Shown: one piece after another, positions 24,891 through 33,002 of the stretch
Numbering within the stretch: the stretch's first letter is position 1
Layout of the letters: every line of letters starts with the position of its first letter
NCBI GenBank assembly: GCA_012839925.1
Contig: DUMJ01000034.1
Coordinates: 1 to 39,678, forward strand
From: a bacterium
GTDB taxonomy: Bacteria; DUMJ01
Length of the DNA stretch: 39,678 bases
Direction of reading: 5' to 3'
Notes under the pieces: model-generated
Databases searched by the model: none
Seen by the model: the letters and a program-made list of their open reading frames with translations, nothing else
What the model was told of the DNA's origin: nothing
Program-made: the position numbers and the translations under genes

Positions 24891-25817
24891 TTGAAGCTAT
24901 TTATAGAATACAGTCATAATCTCAAACCTCATCATCTGGAGATGATTCTCTCATCAAGAGATGATATAACTTTGGTTGATAAGATAGAATCAGCAGAGGT
25001 GGTACTTGGGGGTGTATCCAGGGATGAGTTTAAGAGGGCAAAAAACCTGAAGTGGATACAGACTACCGGGGCAGGGGTGGACAGTCTGCTCTATCCAGAG
25101 ATAATAGAAAGCGATGTAATTATAACCAATGCCAGCGGCGTTCATCCGATACCAATAGCAGAACATACATTTGCCCTTATATTAGCCATTACCAGAGGGT
25201 TAATAAAATCCTTTGAAGGAAAAATCAGAAAAACCTGGTTTCACAATGAGGCATATACAGATGAGATTCACGGTAAAACTATAGGCATCATAGGCTATGG
25301 TCGTATAGGACAGGGTATCGCAACGGTAGCTAAAGGATTCGGGATGAAGATTATTGCCCTGAAGAGGAATACAGGTAAGGAAGTAGAAGTAATCCCGGAT
25401 GAATTACTGGGAAGGGACTCTATAGATAAACTATTAACAGAATCAGATATTGTGGTTATTATAGTCCCTCTCACAAAAGATACATATCATATGATCGGAG
25501 AGAGGGAATTAAAACTGATGAAACCTACAGGTATCCTTATAAATGTGGCCAGAGGGAAGGTGGTCGATGAAAGGGCACTTATTAGGGCTCTTAAAGAGAA
25601 ATGGATACTTGGAGCAGGACTGGATGTCTTTGAGACAGAACCCCTGCCTCCTGATAGTGAGTTATGGGAACTCGATAATGTGGTAATAACACCACATATA
25701 GCCGGACTCAATCCGCACTATACTGACAGGTTGTTAGATATATTTATAAGAAATCTTAAGGCTTATCCAGATGTCTCCAGGATGATTAATGTGGTAGATA
25801 AAAAACTTGGATATTAA
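24891..25817 (+). CDS. D-isomer specific 2-hydroxyacid dehydrogenase
   Basis: The 308-residue enzyme has the NAD-binding motif GIIGYGRIGQGIA (about 131-143), the substrate Arg in VARGKVVDE, the catalytic Glu in LDVFETEPLP and His in VITPHIAG. The family reduces 2-keto acids such as hydroxypyruvate or glyoxylate, or oxidises D-2-hydroxyacids. The start is TTG 24891, well placed after AAGGAGGT. It follows hflC by 17 nt and may be cotranscribed. Its final 32 nt overlap the convergent prepilin peptidase gene. Substrate unknown. Confidence 0.92.
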   Translation: MKLFIEYSHNLKPHHLEMILSSRDDITLVDKIESAEVVLGGVSRDEFKRAKNLKWIQTTGAGVDSLLYPEIIESDVIITNASGVHPIPIAEHTFALILAITRGLIKSFEGKIRKTWFHNEAYTDEIHGKTIGIIGYGRIGQGIATVAKGFGMKIIALKRNTGKEVEVIPDELLGRDSIDKLLTESDIVVIIVPLTKDTYHMIGERELKLMKPTGILINVARGKVVDERALIRALKEKWILGAGLDVFETEPLPPDSELWELDNVVITPHIAGLNPHYTDRLLDIFIRNLKAYPDVSRMINVVDKKLGY

Positions 25818-26508
25818 ATATAGAGACCAGAAGGAAAGAGCTTATGAGGAATGGACCAAAGGGAATTTTAGTTCTCATTCCCGCATTCTCTTTTTTTATC
25901 AGATACAACCCGTAGATGGTGCCAATAAGCGAAGAGAGAATTACCACTGAGAGTGTTTCATAAAATCCAAGCAGGAGGGAGATGATGACTATAAGTTCCA
26001 CATCACCAAAACCCAATCCCCCTTTAAATATCGCACCGAGTGCATAAAATGCAACAGCAAACCCTAGGGCACTGATAAAATTATATGGAAATCCATAGAT
26101 AAGGGCATAAATAATACTTATTATTATCCCCGGAAGCATAACTATATCCGGTAATAGCATAAACTTCAGGTCTATAAACATAGCTATTAACAGAAGAGAT
26201 GCTACGGTTATAAAAACAAAGAAACTGAAAGAAAGTCCAAATTTTAAGTAAAAGAGTAAAAAGATCATCCCAGTAATAAATTCGACCAGCGGATACTGTA
26301 AAGATATTTTGTTATTACAATACCTGCATCTCCCCCTCAAAAAGATATAGCTAAACAGTGGTATATTATCTCTCCAGGAGAGGGGATGTTTACACCTGGG
26401 GCAGAAAGACCCCGGTGTAACAATGGAGATACCCTCCGGGATTCTGTATATACATACATTCAAAAAACTACCTATTATAACGCCAAAAAGGAATATAAAT
26501 ACAGTCAA
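25786..26508 (-). CDS. Type IV prepilin peptidase (A24 family)
   Basis: The 240-residue membrane protein starts with GVIIGSFLNVCIYRIPEG and the zinc-binding pair of CxxC motifs (CPRCKHPLSWRDNIP and CRYCNNKIS), then several membrane helices. The two aspartates of the family are in FIDLKFMLLPD and GFGDVEL. It removes the leader from type IV pilins or pseudopilins and usually also methylates the new N-terminus. The start is TTG 26508, overlapping the deoC stop as TTGA, with no strong ribosome-binding site, so it depends on coupling. A pilus-processing gene at the end of a sugar catabolic operon is unexpected. Confidence 0.92.
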   Translation of the reverse strand: MTVFIFLFGVIIGSFLNVCIYRIPEGISIVTPGSFCPRCKHPLSWRDNIPLFSYIFLRGRCRYCNNKISLQYPLVEFITGMIFLLFYLKFGLSFSFFVFITVASLLLIAMFIDLKFMLLPDIVMLPGIIISIIYALIYGFPYNFISALGFAVAFYALGAIFKGGLGFGDVELIVIISLLLGFYETLSVVILSSLIGTIYGLYLIKKENAGMRTKIPFGPFLISSFLLVSIFNIQVFYLPH

Positions 26509-27161
26509 ATCAGAGCGTCTATTATAGCCTTTCCTGAGCTGGTTCCTATCCTGTTAGCACCTGCCTCGATCATCTTCAGGGCAGACTCCAGTGTTCTGAT
26601 CCCTCCGCTAGCCTTAACACCCAGTTTATCTCCCACTATCTGCCTCATAAGCCTTACATCTTCCACGGTAGCTCCCCCGGGTCCAAAGCCTGTAGAGGTT
26701 TTTACAAAACTTGCACCGGCTGACATTGCTATCTTACAGGCAGAAATCTTCTCCTCATCTGTAAGGTAACAGGTCTCTAAAATCACTTTAACCACCTTAC
26801 CACTGGCTAAATTGACCATCTTTTTAATCTCACTCTCTACATATTCAAAATCGCTACTTTTGAGTGCACCTATATTGATAACCATATCCAGCTCATCTGC
26901 TCCATTATCAAGAGCTTCTTCTGCCTCATACAGCTTGGTCCGGGTCGTGGTTGCACCAAGGGGAAATCCTATAGCAATACCAGTCTTTATGCCTGTACCC
27001 CTCATCTCCTCTACCGCCAGCCCTGTAAACCAGGGATTAATACATACTGCATAAAACTTATAATCTTTAGCCTCCCTAAGAAAGGAGTAGAGCTCCTCTA
27101 TAGTGGCCTGAGGTTTTAAAAGTGTCTGATCTATATATTTCAGTAACTCATCCCTTGTCAT
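26505..27161 (-). CDS. deoC: Deoxyribose-phosphate aldolase
   Basis: The 218-residue class I aldolase carries DQTLLKP, ELDMVINIGAL (Asp92, proton relay), VKVILETCYLT and the Schiff-base Lys154 in FVKTSTGFGPGGATVEDV, then GVKASGGIRT. It splits 2-deoxyribose-5-phosphate into acetaldehyde and glyceraldehyde-3-phosphate. ATG 27161 lies 10 nt after the preceding gene, and its stop overlaps the prepilin peptidase start. It is normally a nucleoside-salvage gene; here it sits in a sugar locus. Confidence 0.96.
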   Translation of the reverse strand: MTRDELLKYIDQTLLKPQATIEELYSFLREAKDYKFYAVCINPWFTGLAVEEMRGTGIKTGIAIGFPLGATTTRTKLYEAEEALDNGADELDMVINIGALKSSDFEYVESEIKKMVNLASGKVVKVILETCYLTDEEKISACKIAMSAGASFVKTSTGFGPGGATVEDVRLMRQIVGDKLGVKASGGIRTLESALKMIEAGANRIGTSSGKAIIDALI

Positions 27162-27171
27162 CTTTTCCCTC

Positions 27172-28050
27172 CTATAGATAACCTAACTCTAAAAGCATCT
27201 TCTTCAGTACAGCCTCCTGCTCTGGTAAAAGTTCTCCGAGTGGAGGTCTTACACTACCAACATCCATCCCTCTGAGTCTAAGCATAACCTTAAGGGCAGA
27301 AATAGAAGAAAACTGCTTGGTGGTTGTCCTTATATCATTTATCAGAAGCTGCTTTTTCTTTGCCTCTTCCAGATGCCCAGATATATAATCATCATACATA
27401 CCAGCAAATAACTCTGGTAACGGATTAGCCAGCCCTGAGATAGCACCCTTCGCCCCCATAACCAGACCAGGTAGTATCAGATTATCTGTACCAATAATTA
27501 CATCCTTATCAGGTCCTAATGCTGAGATAAAATCCTCTAGTGTCTGCAGGTCCTTGCTGCTGTCTTTTACACCCTTCACATTATCCGTCTCTTCCATAAT
27601 AGACCTAGCTAAAGAGGGTTTTATAGTATTACCGGTGTTGGCAGGAAGGTTATAAAGATATACAGGTACTGGACTCAATGTGCGTGCAACCTTAACAAAA
27701 TGAGCTCTAAGAGCGGAATCCTCAAGTTTAAAATAGTATGGACTTACTATAGCCACCCCATCAACCCCGGCATTCACAGCTGACTCACCAGTTTTTATGG
27801 TATCACTGGTGGTAATCTCCCCTATCTGAGCTATAACAGGGACCTTTCTATTTACTACCTCGACTGCCTTTTTAAAGAGTAAACTCTTCTCTTCTTTTGA
27901 TAGGAGAGGTCCCTCGCCATTTGTGCCAGCTACAAAGAACCCACCAATCCCACTATTAATATGAAAATTCAACAACTTCTCAAATGCCAGAAAATCTATA
28001 TCTTCACCTTTAAACGGGGTAATAATAGCAGGTATTATCCCTTTAAGCAT
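27172..28050 (-). CDS. Dihydrodipicolinate synthase / N-acetylneuraminate lyase / KDG aldolase family protein
   Basis: The 292-residue class I aldolase has GTNGEGPLLSKEEK (residues 42-55), Tyr133 in YLYNLPANTG and the Schiff-base Lys162 in VKGVKDSSKD. Family members cleave or make 4-hydroxy-2-oxo acids: DapA in lysine synthesis, NanA on sialic acid, KdgA on 2-keto-3-deoxygluconate. The neighbours, a heparinase-like protein and a sugar isomerase rather than lysine genes, favour a catabolic sugar-acid aldolase such as KDG aldolase. This is inference from context. Confidence 0.88.
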   Translation of the reverse strand: MLKGIIPAIITPFKGEDIDFLAFEKLLNFHINSGIGGFFVAGTNGEGPLLSKEEKSLLFKKAVEVVNRKVPVIAQIGEITTSDTIKTGESAVNAGVDGVAIVSPYYFKLEDSALRAHFVKVARTLSPVPVYLYNLPANTGNTIKPSLARSIMEETDNVKGVKDSSKDLQTLEDFISALGPDKDVIIGTDNLILPGLVMGAKGAISGLANPLPELFAGMYDDYISGHLEEAKKKQLLINDIRTTTKQFSSISALKVMLRLRGMDVGSVRPPLGELLPEQEAVLKKMLLELGYL

Positions 28051-28084
28051 ACGGTTCCTCCTTAATCAGAAATTTAAGTTATTA

Positions 28085-28891
28085 TTATACAATAATCGAA
28101 TTCATATATTCCACATACCTGGGAAATGCTATCTCTGGTTCTGGTATCTCAGGATGCCACATCTTTTCCCATTCAAAAGAGAGATATCCATTATAGCCTG
28201 TATCTTTAAGCAGACCGGTGATCTTCTTCAACGGTATGTCACCATCCCCTGGCAAGACCAGTTGCCAGTCCTCACCAATTATCCTGGCATCCTTTATATG
28301 CATATGTCTCAGGTAATTTCTAAGATAACTTATGGTCTCCTCAGGAGGTTCCCCACTCCTGTATGGATGCCATACATCCCAGAGGGCTTTTATATTCTCA
28401 CTCTTAGCCCTTTCTATTAATTGGGCTATAAGTTTACCGGTGGAGAAATAATCGTGAGTCTCAATAACAACGTCTACCCCAGACCCTTTAATTCTTTCTC
28501 CTGCAGAATGAAGCGCTTCTGGAATATATTCAAGCCAATCTGTTTCTTTAATATCTTCAGGTACATCTCCTATAAAGCTCCTTACAAGAGGAGAATTTAA
28601 CTCTCTGGCAAGTTCACAGTATCTAACTAAAGTGTCTATATTACTTTCCCTCTCTTCTCTGACGGGGGTGGAAAATCTGGTATAGGCACTTATACAGCAT
28701 ATCTCCAATCCATTCTCTTCAAAAATTGTCTTTATCTCTTTTCTCTCCAGAGGAGAGATCTCGAAAGATATGTGCTGTCTACCAGCTCCCCTCAATTCTA
28801 CCCCATTGTAACCATACCTTTTAGCAGACTCAACAATCCTTTTTATATCCCAGTTAGGGCACCCTAAAGTACTGAAAGAGAGTTTCATCAT
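28085..28891 (-). CDS. Sugar phosphate isomerase/epimerase, AP-endonuclease 2-like TIM barrel
   Basis: The 268-residue protein has the xylose-isomerase-like barrel pattern: LSFSTLGCPNWDIKRIVESAKRYGYNGVELR at the start, VVIETHDYF (metal-binding Glu), ALWDVWHPYRSGE, HMHIKDA, and GDGDIPLKKI with LSFEWE. Such enzymes epimerise or isomerise free or phosphorylated ketoses, or act as inosose dehydratases. The start ATGATG overlaps the stop of the upstream heparinase-like gene. It probably converts a monosaccharide released in the same pathway; substrate unknown. Confidence 0.88.
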   Translation of the reverse strand: MMKLSFSTLGCPNWDIKRIVESAKRYGYNGVELRGAGRQHISFEISPLERKEIKTIFEENGLEICCISAYTRFSTPVREERESNIDTLVRYCELARELNSPLVRSFIGDVPEDIKETDWLEYIPEALHSAGERIKGSGVDVVIETHDYFSTGKLIAQLIERAKSENIKALWDVWHPYRSGEPPEETISYLRNYLRHMHIKDARIIGEDWQLVLPGDGDIPLKKITGLLKDTGYNGYLSFEWEKMWHPEIPEPEIAFPRYVEYMNSIIV

Positions 28892-30675
28892 TCTAACTCA
28901 CCCCTATCTCTGAATGGAGTAAATATAATACGGAACCTTGCATCTTTACCATAGGTAACTATATCCAAAAACTTAAAACTTCTCACAGTTCCATCGTGGA
29001 ATTCCAGATTACTCAATTCTCCAAGTTCCACCTTACAATCCAGTGGCTCTTTTATATCTACATAAAGATTACCATATTTCCCCTTAACTATAAAGCTTTT
29101 CTCCCCAGTTCTTTCTATCTCCCCATTTATCTGTATCCTGGATTCTATTCTGCCATCTCTATTTAAGGAGACCAGGTCTTCAAGTATAAGCTGTCCATCT
29201 ATTCTATCCTTCAGGAAATGAAGGGTTCTGGTAATATTTCTGACATTCTCAGAGAAATAGGCTTTTGTCAGGTCTATAACGATTCTATCTTCATCCGTAC
29301 CTGATTCAAAAGATACTATCTTCCCTTTAAACTCCTCTCCTATTCCTTCACTCTCTCCATCTATAAATATCAGGCTGTGACCTTCTGCGTTGCAGAACGG
29401 GCTCTTATATCTTCCCTCTCTGAAATAATCCTTTGTATAAATTCCTGAACCCAGATCATGAAGGAATTGTTGCCCATATACATAGAATATAAAATGTCCA
29501 ACATCTATCTGATTATGCGGTTCTCCATTATTTCCGGCTTTTACCGCCAGAACAGGTCCAAGCCTGTCTTCCCAGCTTCTCCTGGTTATAACCCAGTCTA
29601 TACCGCTAAAATGTATGGATGTCTCTTTGGGGATCTCCATTTCCCTGGTATCTTCCTCCCTGAGACATCTGAAGTTCTCCAGCTCTCTCATCTTTATTTG
29701 ACTAGATAACCAGTTTAATTTTTTGCCAGGGCTAGTATACCTGGAAAGGAGCATTATAAGGTCTTTATTAAGAGTTACATCACAAGAACAGTCACCGAAG
29801 TTAACAAAGGTGTTTGGGGGGAGATAACAGTGTATGGGGAATATCCCGGTGACCTGAAGTTTTGGATGCTCAAAGATATTTATCCTGCCATCTGTAACTC
29901 TGTACAGACTATCAGCAAATCTAGTTAGATGTGTCAGTCCAAAATTCCAGTATCCTATCCCCTCCACCCATCCACCTTCATCATCAAAGTAGTCCAAATA
30001 TCTATTCAGTCTCTGAATTACTTCAAAGAGGATTTTACTGAAATAGGGCTCTTCAGCTCTTCCAGCTATACTAGATGCACCAATCGCTCCGCAACAAACT
30101 GCACACCAGTTAGACCAGTAGCTACTCGCCCACCAGTATCTATCCGGATTCTCATAGAATGGTATAAATATTCTCCTCTTCAGCTCAAAATTAATCCTTT
30201 CCCTTATATTTCTATCAAGTCTCTCCCCAAGAAGATCCAGAATTTCGGCAAGCTGTTCTGCTGTCATAGATGCGAACAGGTCTATATACGATTCATTATA
30301 ATCGAGTTCTTCAGGTAGATGTGCAGGATAACACCAGGTAACTTCATTGCATACATCCCAGATATAATCCTGCAGTCTCAATAAAAAATCTTCCCTTTCT
30401 GTAAGAAACACTCCAAGAGCCAGAAGGTACATATTTGTTCTTTTTAAGCTATGGGGAGATTCATAGTGAGTCCTGTCTCCTGTAATATAAAACTCTCTGA
30501 AGAATGAATACCTGGCTTCTGGGATTGGAGATTTAACTATCTCTTCGCAGAGTTCAATAATTTTTTCCTCAGGAATATCCTCTCTTATTTCGTCTTCTCT
30601 TAAAATTACAGGTTCAGTTAATGCCTCTTCAGATATTAACTCTTTTATCTTCTCAACACTCTCTATACTATACAT
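28888..30675 (-). CDS. Heparinase II/III-like family protein (polysaccharide lyase-like)
   Basis: The protein of about 595 residues has an N-terminal alpha/alpha toroid (about 90-330, with WWASSYWSNWCAVCCGAIG and GGWVEGIGYWNFGL) and a C-terminal beta-sandwich containing GNNGEPHNQIDVGHF and FLHDLGSGIY, the conserved region of heparinase II/III-like lyases. Members cleave uronate-containing glycans or oligo-alginate by beta-elimination. No signal peptide is seen, so it probably acts on imported oligosaccharides in the cytoplasm. ATG 30675 is preferred over ATG 30690 because GGAGG lies 8 nt before it, while the earlier ATG has no site. It follows the family 5 binding protein across a stem-loop and overlaps the isomerase start. 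Substrate unknown. Confidence 0.8.
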   Translation of the reverse strand: MYSIESVEKIKELISEEALTEPVILREDEIREDIPEEKIIELCEEIVKSPIPEARYSFFREFYITGDRTHYESPHSLKRTNMYLLALGVFLTEREDFLLRLQDYIWDVCNEVTWCYPAHLPEELDYNESYIDLFASMTAEQLAEILDLLGERLDRNIRERINFELKRRIFIPFYENPDRYWWASSYWSNWCAVCCGAIGASSIAGRAEEPYFSKILFEVIQRLNRYLDYFDDEGGWVEGIGYWNFGLTHLTRFADSLYRVTDGRINIFEHPKLQVTGIFPIHCYLPPNTFVNFGDCSCDVTLNKDLIMLLSRYTSPGKKLNWLSSQIKMRELENFRCLREEDTREMEIPKETSIHFSGIDWVITRRSWEDRLGPVLAVKAGNNGEPHNQIDVGHFIFYVYGQQFLHDLGSGIYTKDYFREGRYKSPFCNAEGHSLIFIDGESEGIGEEFKGKIVSFESGTDEDRIVIDLTKAYFSENVRNITRTLHFLKDRIDGQLILEDLVSLNRDGRIESRIQINGEIERTGEKSFIVKGKYGNLYVDIKEPLDCKVELGELSNLEFHDGTVRSFKFLDIVTYGKDARFRIIFTPFRDRGELE

Positions 30676-30699
30676 ATCGTTTACCTCCATTTAAAAAGA

Positions 30700-30726
30700 C
30701 AAGGAGAGAGAAATACTCTCTCCTTG
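30700..30726 (-). terminator. Intrinsic terminator/attenuator between the family 5 binding protein and heparinase-like genes
   Basis: CAAGGAGAGAG (30700-30710) pairs perfectly with 30716-30726 around a 5-nt loop. On the transcribed minus strand the stem is followed by TCTTTTT, so this has the form of a rho-independent terminator. It lies 26 nt after the binding-protein stop and 24 nt before ATG 30675. Since no promoter is seen in between, some read-through is needed to express the catabolic genes. Confidence 0.8.
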
Positions 30727-30752
30727 ATAATATTCGGCTAATTCATAATCTT

Positions 30753-32717
30753 TTACTTTTTGAAGTACTGGAAAGGATTGGTTGGCGATGGATTTGGATA
30801 AAGCCAGGCATCAAAATCCTCTTCCGGGACATTCCTGAAGTTATTCCTAACTATCCCATAACCTGGAGGATTGGTACATATACCGATTACATACAAATTA
30901 TTGGCATCAATATCAAGTATCTGTTTCATCAGTAGTTTCTGTTTGGCAAAACTGGTTGTCCTTGTAATCTCATCGTAGAGCTGCATCTGCTTCTTAACAT
31001 CTGCTGGAGGTTCTTCTCCAGACTTACCACCAGAGTTATACCAGAGTTGCCATAGTGGAGCCTGATTGGATTCACTGCTAAATGGGAAGTACCATCTTGG
31101 CTCCAGAAGAACCTCCATTCCACCATCACCACTCCATATGGTGACCTCTGTCTCTCCGGTAACTTTTCTCGAATAGAATAGGGACCTATCTTCAGGTTTT
31201 ATGGCTGTTTTTACTCCAACAGCCTCCCAGTATTTTTTGATAAGTTCACAGGCATCCACCCAGTCTGGTCTAAAACCAGAAACTATCTCTATGGTAACAC
31301 CCAGCGGCTTTCCATCTGGACGTAATCTAACACCATCCGGTCCTCTCTTAAGCCCTATCTCATCAAGGAGTTTATTGGCTCTTGCAGGGTCATACTCTAT
31401 ATAAGCCTTTGCCAGTCTCTCGTGATAGAAAGCGGACTCCTTAAGAGGAGCTGCCTGCCATGGCTCCGCTCTGCCAAGGTAAACTAAATCTATAATCTCT
31501 TTCCTGTTTATCGCCAGAGACATGGCAAAACGAAACTTCTTCTCATTAAATATCTTTCTCAACACAGGGTCCTTCTGATTTAGATTGAAGGCCACTATTA
31601 CAGCACTCATCCCTGTTGGCTTGGTAGTAAAGAATCTATAATCTCCCTTTTGCCTTCCCTCAGCCAAGACAGAATAGTTTTGCAGAGTATTAAAGTGTCT
31701 GCTATGCATATCTATCTCACCGTTTAGCGCCTTCATCAGGGCTACTTCAGCATTTTCTACTATATCAAATACTACCCTGTCCAGATATGGGAGCTGATTT
31801 CCAGCCGGATCTATCTTCCAGTAGTATGGATTCCTCTCCCATATGTATCTGGGACCAGAACCTATAATATTGGTTGGTCTCCATGCAAATAGTAGAGGTC
31901 TATCAGAATTTAGCCACCAGGTATTCTTATTGCCAAATAATGTAAACCAATCCGTTAGCTTTTCTTCTTTTACCATTGCATCAAGCTTTTCCTTAGAGGT
32001 ATACCTGGGATGGAATTGCTTCATATAATGCTTTGGAACTATCAAACCCATACCATCTGGAGTAGCCAATCTCTGTAAGAACAACCCATTAGGCTGAGTA
32101 AATTTGAATCTTATCGTATAATCATCAACCTTTTCTACCTTTACCGGCTGGTTATTCGTAGTGAGCCATTTGGGAAAAGTAGGTGTCAATTCTTTATTTA
32201 GAAGGATATCCTCATACCAGAACATTATATCATCGGAAGTAAAGGGTTGACCGTCAGACCATTTTATACCCTTTCTCAGAGAGAAAGTAAATGTCTTACC
32301 CTCATCGCTTATCTTCCAGCTTTTAGCCAGGTTAGGCACAACTGTATTGAAATCTGGAGCCCACCTTACCAGACCTTCATAGTCAACTGTTCTCTGAAAC
32401 CATGCGTTATCAGCAACACCTAAAGTAACCGTCCTCCAATCTCCACCGTATTTCCCTATATCTTCCACCGGCATGACAACGAGAGGTTCAGCGGGAAGTC
32501 TTTTATCTACTGAGGGAAGTTTACCCTGTTTTACAAGTTCAGCAAGCATAGGAGCCTCATTGAATGACTTTATATCTTTTCCAGTAGCCTTTTTGTAATC
32601 TGCTACGGTACTGTACTGAGATGGGGTTGGATATTTCTGAGCAAAAGACATCTGGACTAATCCTGATACTAAGCCCAGGCACAAAATTAATACTAATAAA
32701 CTCCTAAAACTTTTCAT
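30753..32717 (-). CDS. Extracellular solute-binding protein, family 5 (peptide/oligosaccharide ABC transporter)
   Basis: The 654-residue precursor has a signal peptide (cleavage near MSFA-QKY) with no lipobox. The mature protein shows family 5 features: LAKSWKISDEGKTFTFSLRKGIKWSDGQPFTSDD, DDYTIRFKFTQP, LAINRKEIIDLVYLG, and LNEIG-like repeats near the C-terminus. Family 5 proteins bind oligopeptides, nickel or, in many thermophiles, beta- or alpha-oligosaccharides. No cognate DppB/C/D/F-type permease or ATPase genes are nearby, so it is an orphan binding protein. Its operon with a heparinase-like enzyme suggests an oligosaccharide ligand. It has its own promoter at 32865-32893. Confidence 0.9.
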   Translation of the reverse strand: MKSFRSLLVLILCLGLVSGLVQMSFAQKYPTPSQYSTVADYKKATGKDIKSFNEAPMLAELVKQGKLPSVDKRLPAEPLVVMPVEDIGKYGGDWRTVTLGVADNAWFQRTVDYEGLVRWAPDFNTVVPNLAKSWKISDEGKTFTFSLRKGIKWSDGQPFTSDDIMFWYEDILLNKELTPTFPKWLTTNNQPVKVEKVDDYTIRFKFTQPNGLFLQRLATPDGMGLIVPKHYMKQFHPRYTSKEKLDAMVKEEKLTDWFTLFGNKNTWWLNSDRPLLFAWRPTNIIGSGPRYIWERNPYYWKIDPAGNQLPYLDRVVFDIVENAEVALMKALNGEIDMHSRHFNTLQNYSVLAEGRQKGDYRFFTTKPTGMSAVIVAFNLNQKDPVLRKIFNEKKFRFAMSLAINRKEIIDLVYLGRAEPWQAAPLKESAFYHERLAKAYIEYDPARANKLLDEIGLKRGPDGVRLRPDGKPLGVTIEIVSGFRPDWVDACELIKKYWEAVGVKTAIKPEDRSLFYSRKVTGETEVTIWSGDGGMEVLLEPRWYFPFSSESNQAPLWQLWYNSGGKSGEEPPADVKKQMQLYDEITRTTSFAKQKLLMKQILDIDANNLYVIGICTNPPGYGIVRNNFRNVPEEDFDAWLYPNPSPTNPFQYFKK

Positions 32718-32864
32718 ACTCTCTCAAGCCTCCTCATAAAAAATTTCAATACCAAGAAAACCTCATCTACTCCCCAATCAAAATTATAGATGCAGTTCTC
32801 TTCACCTCCTCTCCACCAGGCTTAGCAACTCCAGATAAAACCCGGTTTAATAAATAGCATTTAT

Positions 32865-32893
32865 ATTATATCTAAAAGACTGGGATAAATCAA
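32865..32893 (-). promoter_or_regulatory. Promoter of the family 5 binding protein operon, with a leader of about 140 nt
   Basis: On the minus strand TTGATT (32893-32888), a 17-nt spacer and a perfect TATAAT (32870-32865) form a clear sigma-70-type promoter. Transcription from about 32858 gives a leader of about 140 nt before ATG 32717. The leader holds a strong GAGGAGGTGA (near 32815-32805) that is not followed at a normal distance by a start codon. It also holds a seven-codon frame (ATG AGG AGG CTT..) whose TGA overlaps the gene start. No known riboswitch was recognised. Confidence 0.75.
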
Positions 32894-32915
32894 TTAGGTG
32901 TAACCACTTTCAAAG

Positions 32916-32971
32916 AGAAATCCCCCTTCTAACACCAAGTGTATATACATCTAACCAGAAAGGGGATTTCT
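32916..32971 (-). terminator. Long stem-loop downstream of the GH127 gene
   Basis: AGAAATCCCCCTTCT (32916-32930) pairs with 32957-32971 along 15 positions with one G-T pair. The 26-nt loop itself contains the palindrome TGTATATACA. On the minus strand the 3' flank is CTTTGAAAG, with T residues also inside the descending arm (GATTTCTCTTT). It sits 32 nt after the GH127 stop and just upstream of the next promoter, so it most likely ends the gntR-GH127 transcript. Confidence 0.7.
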
Positions 32972-33002
32972 TCTCTATACCTGATAACAGGATACTGATC
33001 TT

